From a virus: a stretch of 23,460 nucleotides of DNA. The notes below the pieces were generated by a model that did no database searches, was not told the DNA's origin, and saw nothing but the letters and a program-made list of their open reading frames with translations. The stretch spans positions 1-23,460 of the IMG/VR virus record IMGVR_UViG_3300031963_000940; one strand, written 5' to 3'. Shown piece by piece: positions 14,723 through 22,027 of the stretch (the stretch's first letter is position 1; each line of letters opens with the position of its first letter). A program made the translations under genes and the position numbers.

Positions 14723-17146
14723 TTAAGCAAATGAGTTATTAGCACCGTTTTGGCTAGAATATGTATTCCATTTACCAATGGTTTCATTAGTAACATTTAA
14801 TTCAATAGGTCTAATAGCCATTTGTTCTAATGCTTCTTGTGTTCGTTTTTGAGCTTCATCTCTAGCAGCTTTATTAGCTTCTTCTTTTTCTCTAGTGGCT
14901 TGCATTTCAGTTACTAAACTACTAACACCTCCAAGTAATCCACCAATAATAGCCCCAGCAGCTGTTCCAAGACCTGGTATGACAGAGCCCATAGCAGCTC
15001 CAGTTAAAGCACCAGAAGCAGCTCCTCCTACTGTGCTTACAGCTGTTTTGCCAGCTCCTGTATCCATATTTGAAGCAATAGCTGAAGTAGCTAATCCAAC
15101 ACCCATACCAGCTAAACTTAATCCTAAACCACCACCAAATCCACCACCACCAGTTCCTGCTTTGTATTGTTTAAAAGCAGCAGCACGCTGAGCAGGAGTC
15201 ATTCCTTTTCCAGCTACAGATGTTTGGAATTGATTCCAATTCATCATTCCGCCTCCTCCAAACGCACCTCCTCCCATTCCTCCAGCTAACATAGGTCTAG
15301 TCACCATTGGATTAGCATCAGTACCACGTTGGAATAGTAATCCTTTTAAACCACCAGCCATTAATCTAGTAGCACCTATCAATAATGGAGCTCCTAAAAT
15401 AGCAGCTCCTAAAGCATTACCTAATCCTCCACCTGTCATTTTGCTAAAAGCACCAAGTATACCTTCAACTCCTTTTAAACCTTTTTCTATATACTTGTAT
15501 ATAGTAGCCATTGGACCAGAAGCTATTTTTGATAAAATAGATGATATTTTTTCAAATGTATATTTTTGTAATTCAGCTAATGATTTTGCTTCAAGATCTT
15601 TCTTAACACTTTCTTCAATTGTTATACCTCTTTCTTTAGCTAATTTAAGTTGTTCAGTTGCTGTTTTTGAAGCATCTGCTCCTAATTTATTTTCAAACTC
15701 ACGTTTACGAAGCATATCACCCATTTCTGAGGCTGACATTCCAAATGCTTCAGCGTATGCTTGTCTTTGAAGAACATTCATTCTTTCAAACTTATGAATG
15801 TTGCCTACTTCCTCAGCTATAGCCGTGGTTAATTTAGCTGTATCACCACTTAAAGCAGCTGATCTGGCTTTTTCTAGGTTAATAGCTTTACCAGTTAATA
15901 ATTCAGCTTTAAGTTCAGCTTCAATTGATTGTTCAAAATTAAGTAATGACTCACCAATTTTATCTACTTGTTCTAATGTTAATCCTAATCTATCAGCTTG
16001 CATTACAGCTTTAGTTAGTTCACCAACATTACCTTTAAATTTAGTTAATATTTCACCACTAACTGAACTTACTTTTTGCAATATTTTTTGTTGACTTAAT
16101 GTACCACCAAATTGTGATTTTTGATTTACAGTTGTTTTAATAACTGTATTTAAAATATCATCATTTGTTTGTCCTATTTCTCTGGCTAGTACAGCTAAAT
16201 GAGCATTTTGTTCTTCACTTATACCGTAGTAATGAGATAATTTTTCAGCTGTGATTGCTTCTTTATTAGTGAATGCAATTGATGTACCTAATGCTTCATT
16301 TAATTTATATCTACCTTCTAGTATTCTAGCTTCAGTAACAAAAGCATTTCTTTGTTCAGCAGCATATTGATAAGCACTCTCATATAAAGCTTGAGATTGC
16401 TCTTTACTTATATTTAATTGTTTACCTTGCTCAACTATTCTTTTATTAACACCACCATATAAATCAAAAAATTTCTTAATTAAACCTATTTGGGCTGTAA
16501 ATAAAACTACAGGATCAGTTAATTTTTTACCAATCTGACTAAATGTAGTAGTTAAACCTGAGCCAAATGCTGCCCATTTATTACCTGTGTTAGCAGCTGT
16601 TTCATAAACATTTTCTAGTATTTTTTCAGTGTCAACTAATTTTCCTAATAATGGAATTTGAGATATACCTTCAAATATCTTACCTGTTAAACCAGCTGTT
16701 TTTTCAATTTGTTTAGCTCTAGTTAACTGAGCAGTTAATGTAGCTACTTGTTGTTTAGATGCTTCTAGAGCATCATTTCTCCATTGAGCTTCTTCTTTAG
16801 TTAAAGTACCAATTTCTTGCTCTAATAATTCAAATGTAGCAGCAGCTTTATTTTGCTCTTTTAATGCTTTAGCGATCTGAGTTTGAATAGTATTTGATCT
16901 TAAAGCACCACGATTTAATGACTCTTGATTTTCTGCAATTGTGAAAACATCTTTAGCAGATGCTTTAAGTGTTTTGGCTAGATCTTTATAGTAATCATTA
17001 GCAGTTTGTTCAACTTCCTTACCAATCTTCTGCTGTAATTTAAACTGCTCAGCTAAATTATTAGCAATTGAGTTAAGAGTATTATTAGTTATCTTTAACT
17101 CATCATTTAATTTATCTTGTAATTGTACTTCTTCTGGGGTAGCCAT
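14723..17146 (-). CDS. tail tape measure protein
   Basis: An 807-aa protein with the usual tape-measure profile. The first 170 residues are Gln/Lys/Glu-rich and largely coiled coil. A hydrophobic segment near 210-232 (PVVLFTAQIGLIKKFF) follows, then a long helical region with many Ala, Glu and Lys. The C-terminal third is Gly/Ala-rich (MGGGAFGGGG; GLGTAAGAIIGGLLGGV) with membrane-compatible helices, then a charged helix (TREKEEANKAARDEAQKR). Its place after tube and gp26-like genes and before baseplate genes is typical. Such proteins scaffold the tube and set its length; at about 0.15 nm per residue, 807 aa would predict a tail near 120 nm (inference). A terminator-like hairpin and TATAAATA element precede it. 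Confidence 0.85.
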   Translation of the reverse strand: MATPEEVQLQDKLNDELKITNNTLNSIANNLAEQFKLQQKIGKEVEQTANDYYKDLAKTLKASAKDVFTIAENQESLNRGALRSNTIQTQIAKALKEQNKAAATFELLEQEIGTLTKEEAQWRNDALEASKQQVATLTAQLTRAKQIEKTAGLTGKIFEGISQIPLLGKLVDTEKILENVYETAANTGNKWAAFGSGLTTTFSQIGKKLTDPVVLFTAQIGLIKKFFDLYGGVNKRIVEQGKQLNISKEQSQALYESAYQYAAEQRNAFVTEARILEGRYKLNEALGTSIAFTNKEAITAEKLSHYYGISEEQNAHLAVLAREIGQTNDDILNTVIKTTVNQKSQFGGTLSQQKILQKVSSVSGEILTKFKGNVGELTKAVMQADRLGLTLEQVDKIGESLLNFEQSIEAELKAELLTGKAINLEKARSAALSGDTAKLTTAIAEEVGNIHKFERMNVLQRQAYAEAFGMSASEMGDMLRKREFENKLGADASKTATEQLKLAKERGITIEESVKKDLEAKSLAELQKYTFEKISSILSKIASGPMATIYKYIEKGLKGVEGILGAFSKMTGGGLGNALGAAILGAPLLIGATRLMAGGLKGLLFQRGTDANPMVTRPMLAGGMGGGAFGGGGMMNWNQFQTSVAGKGMTPAQRAAAFKQYKAGTGGGGFGGGLGLSLAGMGVGLATSAIASNMDTGAGKTAVSTVGGAASGALTGAAMGSVIPGLGTAAGAIIGGLLGGVSSLVTEMQATREKEEANKAARDEAQKRTQEALEQMAIRPIELNVTNETIGKWNTYSSQNGANNSFA

Positions 17147-17171
17147 TTGTATACTTGCAGTTTATATCACG

Positions 17172-17179
17172 TATAAATA
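17172..17179 (-). promoter_or_regulatory. TATAAATA element before the tape measure gene
   Basis: Exact octamer on the plus strand, 25 bases upstream of ATG 17146 and immediately after a terminator-like hairpin at 17185-17205. Confidence 0.4.
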
Positions 17180-17184
17180 TCAAA

Positions 17185-17205
17185 AGCGCCTATTTTTTAG
17201 GCGCT
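17185..17205 (-). terminator. intrinsic terminator-like hairpin at the end of the gp26-region extension frame
   Basis: In gene direction AGCGCCUA and UAGGCGCU pair perfectly (8 bp) around a 5-A loop and are followed by UUUGAUAUUUAU. The TAG stop of the small frame lies inside the hairpin. It separates the tube-side genes from the tape measure. Confidence 0.6.
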
Positions 17206-17489
17206 CTTGCGTTAAATGCGAAATCTGGTATTGGTGGACGTTCTTTAGTGGTTTTATTTGGTTGCGCCATTTCTGCGCCGCCACTCACATTGAATCTTTT
17301 ATCTATTTCTTCTTGTTGTTTTTCAATAAGTTCTGATAGTTTTTGTAAGTAATATTGTCTATATCTTATAGGCATATTATATACTTGATCATGAGTGAAT
17401 CCACCTTGACTATGATAACAAAGTAAAAATACTTCGTCTAGTATTATTTTCTTATACTCCGGAGTCAGGCCAAAAAAAGCTAACCCCAA
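17190..17489 (-). CDS. small protein or frameshift extension of the gp26-like gene, upstream of the tape measure
   Basis: This frame is open from about 17510 to TAG at 17190. It has no ATG before the middle of the protein (first at YNMPIRY); the only early start is TTG at 17489, inside the gp26-like gene. The conserved-looking body, LTPEYKKIILDEVFLLCYHS followed by GGFTHDQVYNMPIRYRQYYL, begins right where a 7-T run (17472-17478) would let ribosomes slip +1 out of the gp26-like frame. Slippage would give a product of about 342 aa ending in this 93-aa extension. The position before the tape measure is that of tail assembly chaperones (lambda G/GT, P2 E/E'). A stand-alone gp51-like or other small assembly factor started at TTG is the alternative. 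Confidence 0.7.
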   Translation of the reverse strand: MGLAFFGLTPEYKKIILDEVFLLCYHSQGGFTHDQVYNMPIRYRQYYLQKLSELIEKQQEEIDKRFNVSGGAEMAQPNKTTKERPPIPDFAFNARAPKK

Positions 17490-18219
17490 TTGGTAAATCG
17501 ATGCCCTCCACTACATCGCCGTTAGATTTAACCGCGTTAACTTTCATGTCAACATCTGGCATTACTTTGTTAATCTGTTCGCGTAAAGCTTTTACGTCTC
17601 TAGCTAACATATTTTCAGCAAATTCTCTAACCGCTGCTGTTTCTCTATCACCATTAACTGCTACAATAGTGTGTTTCAAACGAGTTGTAACATCATATGA
17701 ACCTTGAGCATTGATTTTTTCTAAACCTTTAATTTCTTTATCTATTTTTTGCTCATCACCATGTGTTAATAACTTGAATGTAACCATAGTTTTAGAGAAT
17801 GGTAATTCAAAATTAAATTCATTTTTACCTGGTGTGAATAGACTTTCATCGATTTTCTTAGTATCTAATGTTGTTAAATCAACAGTAGCTTTTTCAGCTC
17901 TACCTGTATTAGGATCAACAAAGGTAAAATCATAATCTTTACCATATCCTAAAATACGTGCTGCTATCAAAATAGCGTTTTTATCACCATTTAATAACAT
18001 ATTATAGTCTATACCTGTTGTCACAATCATTGATTGTAATAACTTATCAATAACTGTTCCTTGACGAATAAAGTTAGCATTAGATAGAATATCTTCTTCT
18101 TTTGCAGTCATGTACTTCATTTCAATAACACCTTTTGATAATGGTGATTCAGGAGGGTAAATTAAACCTTTAGAAGGTAAATCGATTTGTTCAGTAGGAT
18201 ACTTAAACTTTTGTTCCAT
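17452..18219 (-). CDS. 26: gp26-like baseplate hub/assembly protein (T4_baseplate family)
   Basis: From ATG 18219 it encodes 255 aa. I reject the longer open frame to 18255 because the added residues (MYIYIYKNNIN) are translated leader. Family landmarks are LPSKGLIYP (14-22), MTAKEEDIL (37-45) and LLNGDKNAILIAARILGYG (75-93), the pattern of T4 gp26-type proteins. The gene lies between tail tube and tape measure. Its last codons contain a 7-T run where a +1 slip would extend the protein by 93 aa, as for tail assembly chaperones. A hairpin terminator and a TATAAATA element precede it, suggesting its own late promoter. Confidence 0.82.
   Translation of the reverse strand: MEQKFKYPTEQIDLPSKGLIYPPESPLSKGVIEMKYMTAKEEDILSNANFIRQGTVIDKLLQSMIVTTGIDYNMLLNGDKNAILIAARILGYGKDYDFTFVDPNTGRAEKATVDLTTLDTKKIDESLFTPGKNEFNFELPFSKTMVTFKLLTHGDEQKIDKEIKGLEKINAQGSYDVTTRLKHTIVAVNGDRETAAVREFAENMLARDVKALREQINKVMPDVDMKVNAVKSNGDVVEGIDLPIGVSFFWPDSGV
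17472..17478 (-). other. candidate +1 ribosomal frameshift site (7-T run) in the gp26-like gene
   Basis: In gp26 frame the codons read AGC TTT TTT TGG; seven T's allow Phe-tRNA to re-pair one base forward, after which GGC CTG ACT CCG reads into the downstream frame. The gp26 frame stops 6 codons later at 17452. A -1 slip would enter a different frame and is not supported. Confidence 0.5.
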
Positions 18220-18242
18220 AACGTTTATATTGTTTTTATATA

Positions 18243-18250
18243 TATAAATA
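18243..18250 (-). promoter_or_regulatory. TATAAATA element before the gp26-like gene
   Basis: Exact octamer on the plus strand, 23 bases upstream of ATG 18219, lying directly after the terminator hairpin at 18265-18286. Confidence 0.4.
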
Positions 18251-18264
18251 TACAAAGATAAAAG

Positions 18265-18286
18265 AAGTCATCCTCTCGGATGACTT
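18265..18286 (-). terminator. intrinsic terminator after the tail tube gene
   Basis: In gene direction AAGUCAUCC and GGAUGACUU form a perfect 9-bp stem with a GAGA (GNRA) tetraloop, followed by CUUUUAUCUUU. It lies between the tube stop (18312) and the gp26-like start. Confidence 0.72.
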
Positions 18287-18311
18287 TCTTATTAAATATA
18301 TGGATGAACGA

Positions 18312-18797
18312 TTAGTAGTTCAGGATACAATAATCCATTGCTATTGTTAAGCTGATTGAAACATATGCTTCGTTAGCCCAATCGTATTCACCAAAGTTAG
18401 CTTCTTTAACAAAAGAACCTTTAACTATCCACTCACCAACTACATCACCAACAGGACCTAAAATGTCTAAACGTAAATCTTTTTTATAGAAATCACTATA
18501 GCCATCACGTCCAGTTACTGATTCGTGAGCCAAACGAGCCCATTCCATTACAGCTTGAGCGCCACTTGGAGTTACAGGATCATAAAGTTCTAAAGTCATA
18601 TCATTCCAACGAACTTTACCCTTAACTTTACGGTAAACGTTGATATGATCTAATACGATTTCACCAGCGTTGAAAGACGGAGTTGAAGCTTTTCTAATTA
18701 AATATGAAGGGATACCGTCAATATACATTAAAAAGCGATTCTGAACTTTTGGTTCAAAAGCGGTGAACATAATTTCGGTAGGATCTAATACTGCCAT
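18312..18797 (-). CDS. 19: tail tube protein (gp19-like)
   Basis: A 161-aa protein, nearly the length of T4 gp19 (163 aa). NRFLMYIDGIPSYLIRKAST (20-39) is the typical N-terminal strand pair of phage tube proteins, followed by the loop PSFNAGEIVLDHINVYRKV and WNDMTLELYDP (about 64-74). The C-terminus YVSISLTIAMDYCIL closes the barrel. The protein stacks as hexameric rings to form the inner conduit around the tape measure and inside the sheath. It follows the sheath gene, with one 95-aa gene between, and is followed by a strong terminator, consistent with high expression. A TATAAATA element sits 15 bases upstream. Confidence 0.87.
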   Translation of the reverse strand: MAVLDPTEIMFTAFEPKVQNRFLMYIDGIPSYLIRKASTPSFNAGEIVLDHINVYRKVKGKVRWNDMTLELYDPVTPSGAQAVMEWARLAHESVTGRDGYSDFYKKDLRLDILGPVGDVVGEWIVKGSFVKEANFGEYDWANEAYVSISLTIAMDYCILNY

Positions 18798-18812
18798 TGT
18801 ATTGTTATTTTA

Positions 18813-18820
18813 TATAAATA
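18813..18820 (-). promoter_or_regulatory. TATAAATA element before the tail tube gene
   Basis: Exact octamer on the plus strand, 15 bases upstream of ATG 18797. The gene-direction leader ATATTTATATAAAATAACAA nearly matches that of the 187-aa gene. Confidence 0.35.
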
Positions 18821-18830
18821 TTAATAGTTA

Positions 18831-19118
18831 TTATTTTTGCGCAACTGGATTTTCAACTGGTTTCTTTTCAGTTTCAGCGTCTGATTGCATTTTATTTAAG
18901 TAACTCAATACCATTTTATAGTTTGGGTTACTATCAAGACCAGATAACTGAGAACCTTTTTTATTTTTTAGCCACATCATTAATGCTTCAATCACTCTAG
19001 AGTAATCTTTTACATTAGTTACTGCTGATGCTATTTTTGTTAAAGAAGGGCCAACGCCAGCAACCGAAGTATCGGCTGCTGCGTCGTCCTTGAATTCTTT
19101 TATTTTTTTATTTTCCAT
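18831..19118 (-). CDS. hypothetical protein between tail sheath and tail tube (95 aa)
   Basis: I do not recognise it. It is a small, mostly helical, charged protein. The N-terminus is Lys/Asp/Ala-rich, the middle (SRVIEALMMWLKNKKG and NYKMVLSYLNKMQ) suggests two amphipathic helices, and the end is a polar Glu/Lys/Pro tail. No signal peptide or membrane helix is seen. It starts 19 bases after the sheath stop, has no recognisable promoter element of its own, and is probably co-transcribed with the sheath. Position suggests a tail-assembly role, but nothing in the sequence proves it. Confidence 0.72.
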   Translation of the reverse strand: MENKKIKEFKDDAAADTSVAGVGPSLTKIASAVTNVKDYSRVIEALMMWLKNKKGSQLSGLDSNPNYKMVLSYLNKMQSDAETEKKPVENPVAQK

Positions 19119-19137
19119 TATTTAAATTATAATTTTA

Positions 19138-20907
19138 TTAACTTCCAAATTCTACACCAGTTGGTAAGATGTTGAAATCTAATAAGATAAATTCAGCTGT
19201 ACGAGTTGGTTGTAAGTAAATTTGACCTACTAATTGATTTCTATCAATTACATCTGGAGTGTTATTTGTGTCATCCATTACTACTCTGAAAGCATATAAA
19301 CCTTGTCTTTGTTGTACACTTTCTAAGTATGGAGTAACTTGAGATAAGAATCTGTTTCTTGTTACAGTTGTGTTTTGTTCAAATACTAATGTCTTAGAAA
19401 CATTACCAATGTAACGCTTAAGAGCAATTAATAATCTACGAACGTTAATTCTATCTAAAGCACTAGCTTTTTGTTGTAATGTCTTTTGACCAAATGCTGT
19501 AACACCTACGTTAGGGAAAGTAGCGATTGGGTTAACTTTACCAGCATATAAATTATCACGATTTGTTGGAGATAATTTTCTTTCTGCTTGAATAACACCA
19601 CCTAAACCACCACGATTTAAACCAGCAGGAGCAAACCATTCAGCACTTACATTATCGTTGAAAGCATAAACACCAGCCATAATTGTTGAAGCAGGTACCC
19701 ATACGTTTCTACCAGTTTCTTGAGATACAACTTGAACCCAAGGCCAATAAGCACCAGCATAGTTAGTATCTAAACCTTGTGCTTCAGTTACTGGAGTGTT
19801 AATAGTTGAACCATATGGAGTTAAATCCATAATATAGAAATGATCACCTCTTTCTTCAGCATTTGAAATATAATTTGTTTGAGCTGTAGCGTGATCAGCT
19901 TGTTGTAAACCTGGAGTGATTAGTAATTCATAATCATAATCATCTTTGTTACTTAAAATGTTACTTGCAGTAGCATAGTTAGCAACTGGAACACCTTGAG
20001 GAGCAGTAGCTGAGTTGTTTTGGAATAAACTATTTCCAATAAATGGAATGTCATTACCAACAGCACCACTAAATGCACCACCAAATGAACCACTACCAAT
20101 TTGAGGTAATGAAGCTGAATAGCTTTGGTTATTTGAATCTGTAGCAACACCACCTACGTTATTAAAATATGATGGAGTATCTCTAACAGATTTAACTCTT
20201 ACATAGCGGCTATTGTTTGGATAGCTACCAGATAATTGAATATAATATCCACCCATATCAACATCATAAGATACAGTTCTTGATTGATCACCAATTACTG
20301 CGGCGATATAGTTAGGTTGTAATGGATCTAAAGATACATTAGAATAAGTTTCTAAAACAACTTTAGTATTTGTATTGTCATCACCACGACGAACTAATAC
20401 TGTGAAAGTACCTTGTTGTAAATTTACATTTGATACTTCCCACTTAACGTTATCTTGAGTTCCAGTAGCTAAAGCACCATTACTTAATAAAGAACTAGTG
20501 TTGTTGTTCATTGTACCAACATTGATTGTTTCTAAAACAAACGATGCAGTAAATCCACTGTTACCTGGAATTCCACTTGTACTAGCAGTTGTAGCACAAC
20601 TAGCTGTAGCAGCGGTGAATGAACCACTTGGTACTCTTGTTACTAAAATTGATTCACCACCTTGTAAAAAGTAGTTGTAAGCAGCAATGCTTGTTAAAAA
20701 CTCATAATTAGCACCTCCGCTAATAAATGAACCACCAAATCTGTTTTTAAAGTCACTATATGAAGTAACTACAGTTGGGATATACGGTTGACCTTTAACA
20801 GTCGGACCTACTAATGCCAAACCCACAGTTGGAGGTAATTGGGTTATTTGAGATAAGTCATTCTCACGTGTTAGTACACCTGGAGAAATTAATGTTTCTT
20901 GCGCCAT
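19138..20907 (-). CDS. 18: contractile tail sheath protein (gp18-like)
   Basis: A 589-aa protein (T4 gp18: 659 aa). The N-terminus ISPGVLTREND (7-17) is the standard sheath start, followed by VGLALVGPTVKGQP (28-41). The C-terminal core has NPIATFPNVGVTAFGQKTL (about 458-476), LDRINVRRLLIALKRYIG (about 481-498) and the final GQIYLQPTRTAEFILLDFNI strand-exchange region shared by sheath proteins. The Ser/Thr/Asn-rich middle is the variable outer domain. Subunits polymerise around the tube and contract to drive it into the host. The gene opens a transcription unit: a hairpin terminator and a TATAAATA-like element lie directly upstream. Confidence 0.93.
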   Translation of the reverse strand: MAQETLISPGVLTRENDLSQITQLPPTVGLALVGPTVKGQPYIPTVVTSYSDFKNRFGGSFISGGANYEFLTSIAAYNYFLQGGESILVTRVPSGSFTAATASCATTASTSGIPGNSGFTASFVLETINVGTMNNNTSSLLSNGALATGTQDNVKWEVSNVNLQQGTFTVLVRRGDDNTNTKVVLETYSNVSLDPLQPNYIAAVIGDQSRTVSYDVDMGGYYIQLSGSYPNNSRYVRVKSVRDTPSYFNNVGGVATDSNNQSYSASLPQIGSGSFGGAFSGAVGNDIPFIGNSLFQNNSATAPQGVPVANYATASNILSNKDDYDYELLITPGLQQADHATAQTNYISNAEERGDHFYIMDLTPYGSTINTPVTEAQGLDTNYAGAYWPWVQVVSQETGRNVWVPASTIMAGVYAFNDNVSAEWFAPAGLNRGGLGGVIQAERKLSPTNRDNLYAGKVNPIATFPNVGVTAFGQKTLQQKASALDRINVRRLLIALKRYIGNVSKTLVFEQNTTVTRNRFLSQVTPYLESVQQRQGLYAFRVVMDDTNNTPDVIDRNQLVGQIYLQPTRTAEFILLDFNILPTGVEFGS

Positions 20908-20930
20908 GTTTTGAATAGATTTTGTCTAAT

Positions 20931-20940
20931 GATAAATATG
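20931..20940 (-). promoter_or_regulatory. TATAAATA-type element before the tail sheath gene
   Basis: GATAAATATG on the plus strand (CATATTTATC in gene direction), with 23 bases between it and ATG 20907. It follows the terminator at 20964-20988. Confidence 0.4.
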
Positions 20941-20963
20941 TAAGATAATTTATAAAACGAAGA

Positions 20964-20988
20964 AACCCCGGCAATTACTGCCGAGGTT
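20964..20988 (-). terminator. intrinsic terminator upstream of the sheath gene
   Basis: In gene direction AACCUCGGCA and UGCCGGGGUU form a 10-bp stem with one G-U wobble around GUAAU, followed by UCUUCGUUUUAU. On the other strand the wobble would be a C-A mismatch, so the hairpin works best for minus-strand transcripts. It ends the unit of small genes at 21026-21944. Confidence 0.7.
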
Positions 20989-21025
20989 CTCTTCTATATT
21001 AACTCCTAACACCTAACAATACATA

Positions 21026-21253
21026 TTATGAATTTACTTCACCTGTTTCAAGATTAATAGAACCTTCACCATATTTATCTTGTAATTTTTTAGCTAAAAC
21101 TAATTCAGCGTCGCTTAAATTTTTACGGTATTCAAGTAAACGAGATTTTTCAATCTCTAATTCACCTAATGATATAGCTAAATCGTTGTAACTAGCTTTA
21201 ATCTTTTTAATTTCGTCTAACTCTTCAATAGTTAGTTTTTTAACTTCACTCAT
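21026..21253 (-). CDS. small coiled-coil protein (75 aa), hypothetical
   Basis: A 75-aa, highly charged protein predicted to be almost wholly helical: LTIEELDEIKKIKASYNDLA followed by GELEIEKSRLLEYRKNLS with heptad-like Leu/Ile spacing. It ends in a short strand-like tail (SINLETGEVNS). The ATG shares a base with the stop of the upstream 152-aa gene, so the pair is translationally coupled and may form a complex. Short Glu/Lys coiled-coil proteins of this kind are common in environmental phages; I know no established role. It is the last gene before the terminator in front of the sheath. Confidence 0.78.
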   Translation of the reverse strand: MSEVKKLTIEELDEIKKIKASYNDLAISLGELEIEKSRLLEYRKNLSDAELVLAKKLQDKYGEGSINLETGEVNS

Positions 21254-21711
21254 TATTCAGGTTTTACAAGTTTAAAGAAAGTAACATAAACTCCTTCTGA
21301 TTCTACATTTTCAAAATCAACGAGTTTAAATTCTTTATGTTCTAATTCTTTTTCTTCTTGTAAAAGTGTATTGAAGTCATTTTGAAATTCTACAAACTTT
21401 GGATTTACTTCTCTGCTTGTTATTTCACCTTCTTCATTAGTAACAACGTTGATATACATTGGAATACTGATATTACCAGTTTCGTCAGTTTCACCGTGTT
21501 TTTTAATTAATTCTTCTTTAAGTTTCTCAACAGATTCTTTTTCAGTTGTTACTTTTTTAGCTAAATCTGATAACCAATATTTAGTTGATAACTTAATTTT
21601 TTCAGTTAGTAAGCCTTTAGAAAGTACTTCACCAGTCTGATTATTCACAACACCATTAAGTTCAGCTTCTAAAGCATAAAACTCATGTAATTTTAATGTA
21701 ACTTTTTCCAT
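21253..21711 (-). CDS. hypothetical protein, 152 aa, coupled to the 75-aa coiled-coil gene
   Basis: Not recognised with confidence. The N-terminal half is helical (LKLHEFYALEAELNGVV, then EKIKLSTKYWLSDLAKKV and a Lys/Glu coiled-coil stretch). A central beta-like part contains short acidic turns (DETGNIS, NEEGEIT), and a further helix (NTLLQEEKELEHKEF) leads to a final strand GVYVTFFKLVKPE. No membrane segment or catalytic motif is visible. It overlaps the next gene by one base and starts 5 bases after the membrane-protein gene, so the three form one operon. Position before the sheath suggests late expression; function is unknown. Confidence 0.78.
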   Translation of the reverse strand: MEKVTLKLHEFYALEAELNGVVNNQTGEVLSKGLLTEKIKLSTKYWLSDLAKKVTTEKESVEKLKEELIKKHGETDETGNISIPMYINVVTNEEGEITSREVNPKFVEFQNDFNTLLQEEKELEHKEFKLVDFENVESEGVYVTFFKLVKPE

Positions 21712-21716
21712 ATATA

Positions 21717-21944
21717 TTATTTAGATTTTTTCGCTGGTTTTTTAACATCTTTTTTTGCAGGTGCTTTTTTAGCTACTGGTTTTTTCTCAGTTGGTTTTTT
21801 AGCTATCTCCGCCATAATAGTTGGTGGTGGAGTTGATTCAGGAGCTAACTCTTCAACATGATTTACTGATGTTTCTTTTTTCTTGTTGTTAATAACAAAT
21901 GCTACTACTACAGCAGCAATTAATAAGATAATAATTAAAGCCAT
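21717..21944 (-). CDS. small single-pass membrane protein with Lys/Pro/Ala-rich tail (75 aa)
   Basis: The N-terminus LIIILLIAAVVVAFVI (about 3-18) is one clear transmembrane helix or uncleaved signal anchor, followed by NNKKK, which by the positive-inside rule places the C-terminus in the cytoplasm. A short acidic/Pro stretch (EELAPESTPPPT) leads into a histone-H1-like tail (KKPVAKKAPAKKDVKKPAKK) that could bind nucleic acid or the acidic membrane face. It is first in an operon with two coiled-coil genes, 24 bases downstream of a TATAAATA element. A holin or spanin role cannot be claimed; no lysis enzyme is visible nearby. Confidence 0.75.
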   Translation of the reverse strand: MALIIILLIAAVVVAFVINNKKKETSVNHVEELAPESTPPPTIMAEIAKKPTEKKPVAKKAPAKKDVKKPAKKSK

Positions 21945-21968
21945 TTTATTTAATTTTTGTTTTATATA

Positions 21969-21976
21969 TATAAATA
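21969..21976 (-). promoter_or_regulatory. TATAAATA element before the small membrane-protein operon
   Basis: Exact octamer on the plus strand, 24 bases upstream of ATG 21944, in the 83-base gap after the 91-aa gene. Gene-direction leader: ATATTTATATATATAAAACA. Confidence 0.38.
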
Positions 21977-22027
21977 TATAGTAAGTTTAGAAAACAACCA
22001 AATTTATTTTTATATTATGTAAATATT

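Noticed and set aside
14895-15191. Plus-strand Ala/Pro-rich open frame
   Set aside because: Antisense shadow of the Gly/Ala-rich C-terminal part of the tape measure gene; similar small plus-strand frames at 15441-15770, 15798-16094 and 17501-17935 are shadows for the same reason.
17472-17478. A -1 frameshift at the 7-T run, as in P2 E/E'
   Set aside because: The downstream open frame is in the +1 phase relative to the gp26-like gene; a -1 slip enters a different frame.
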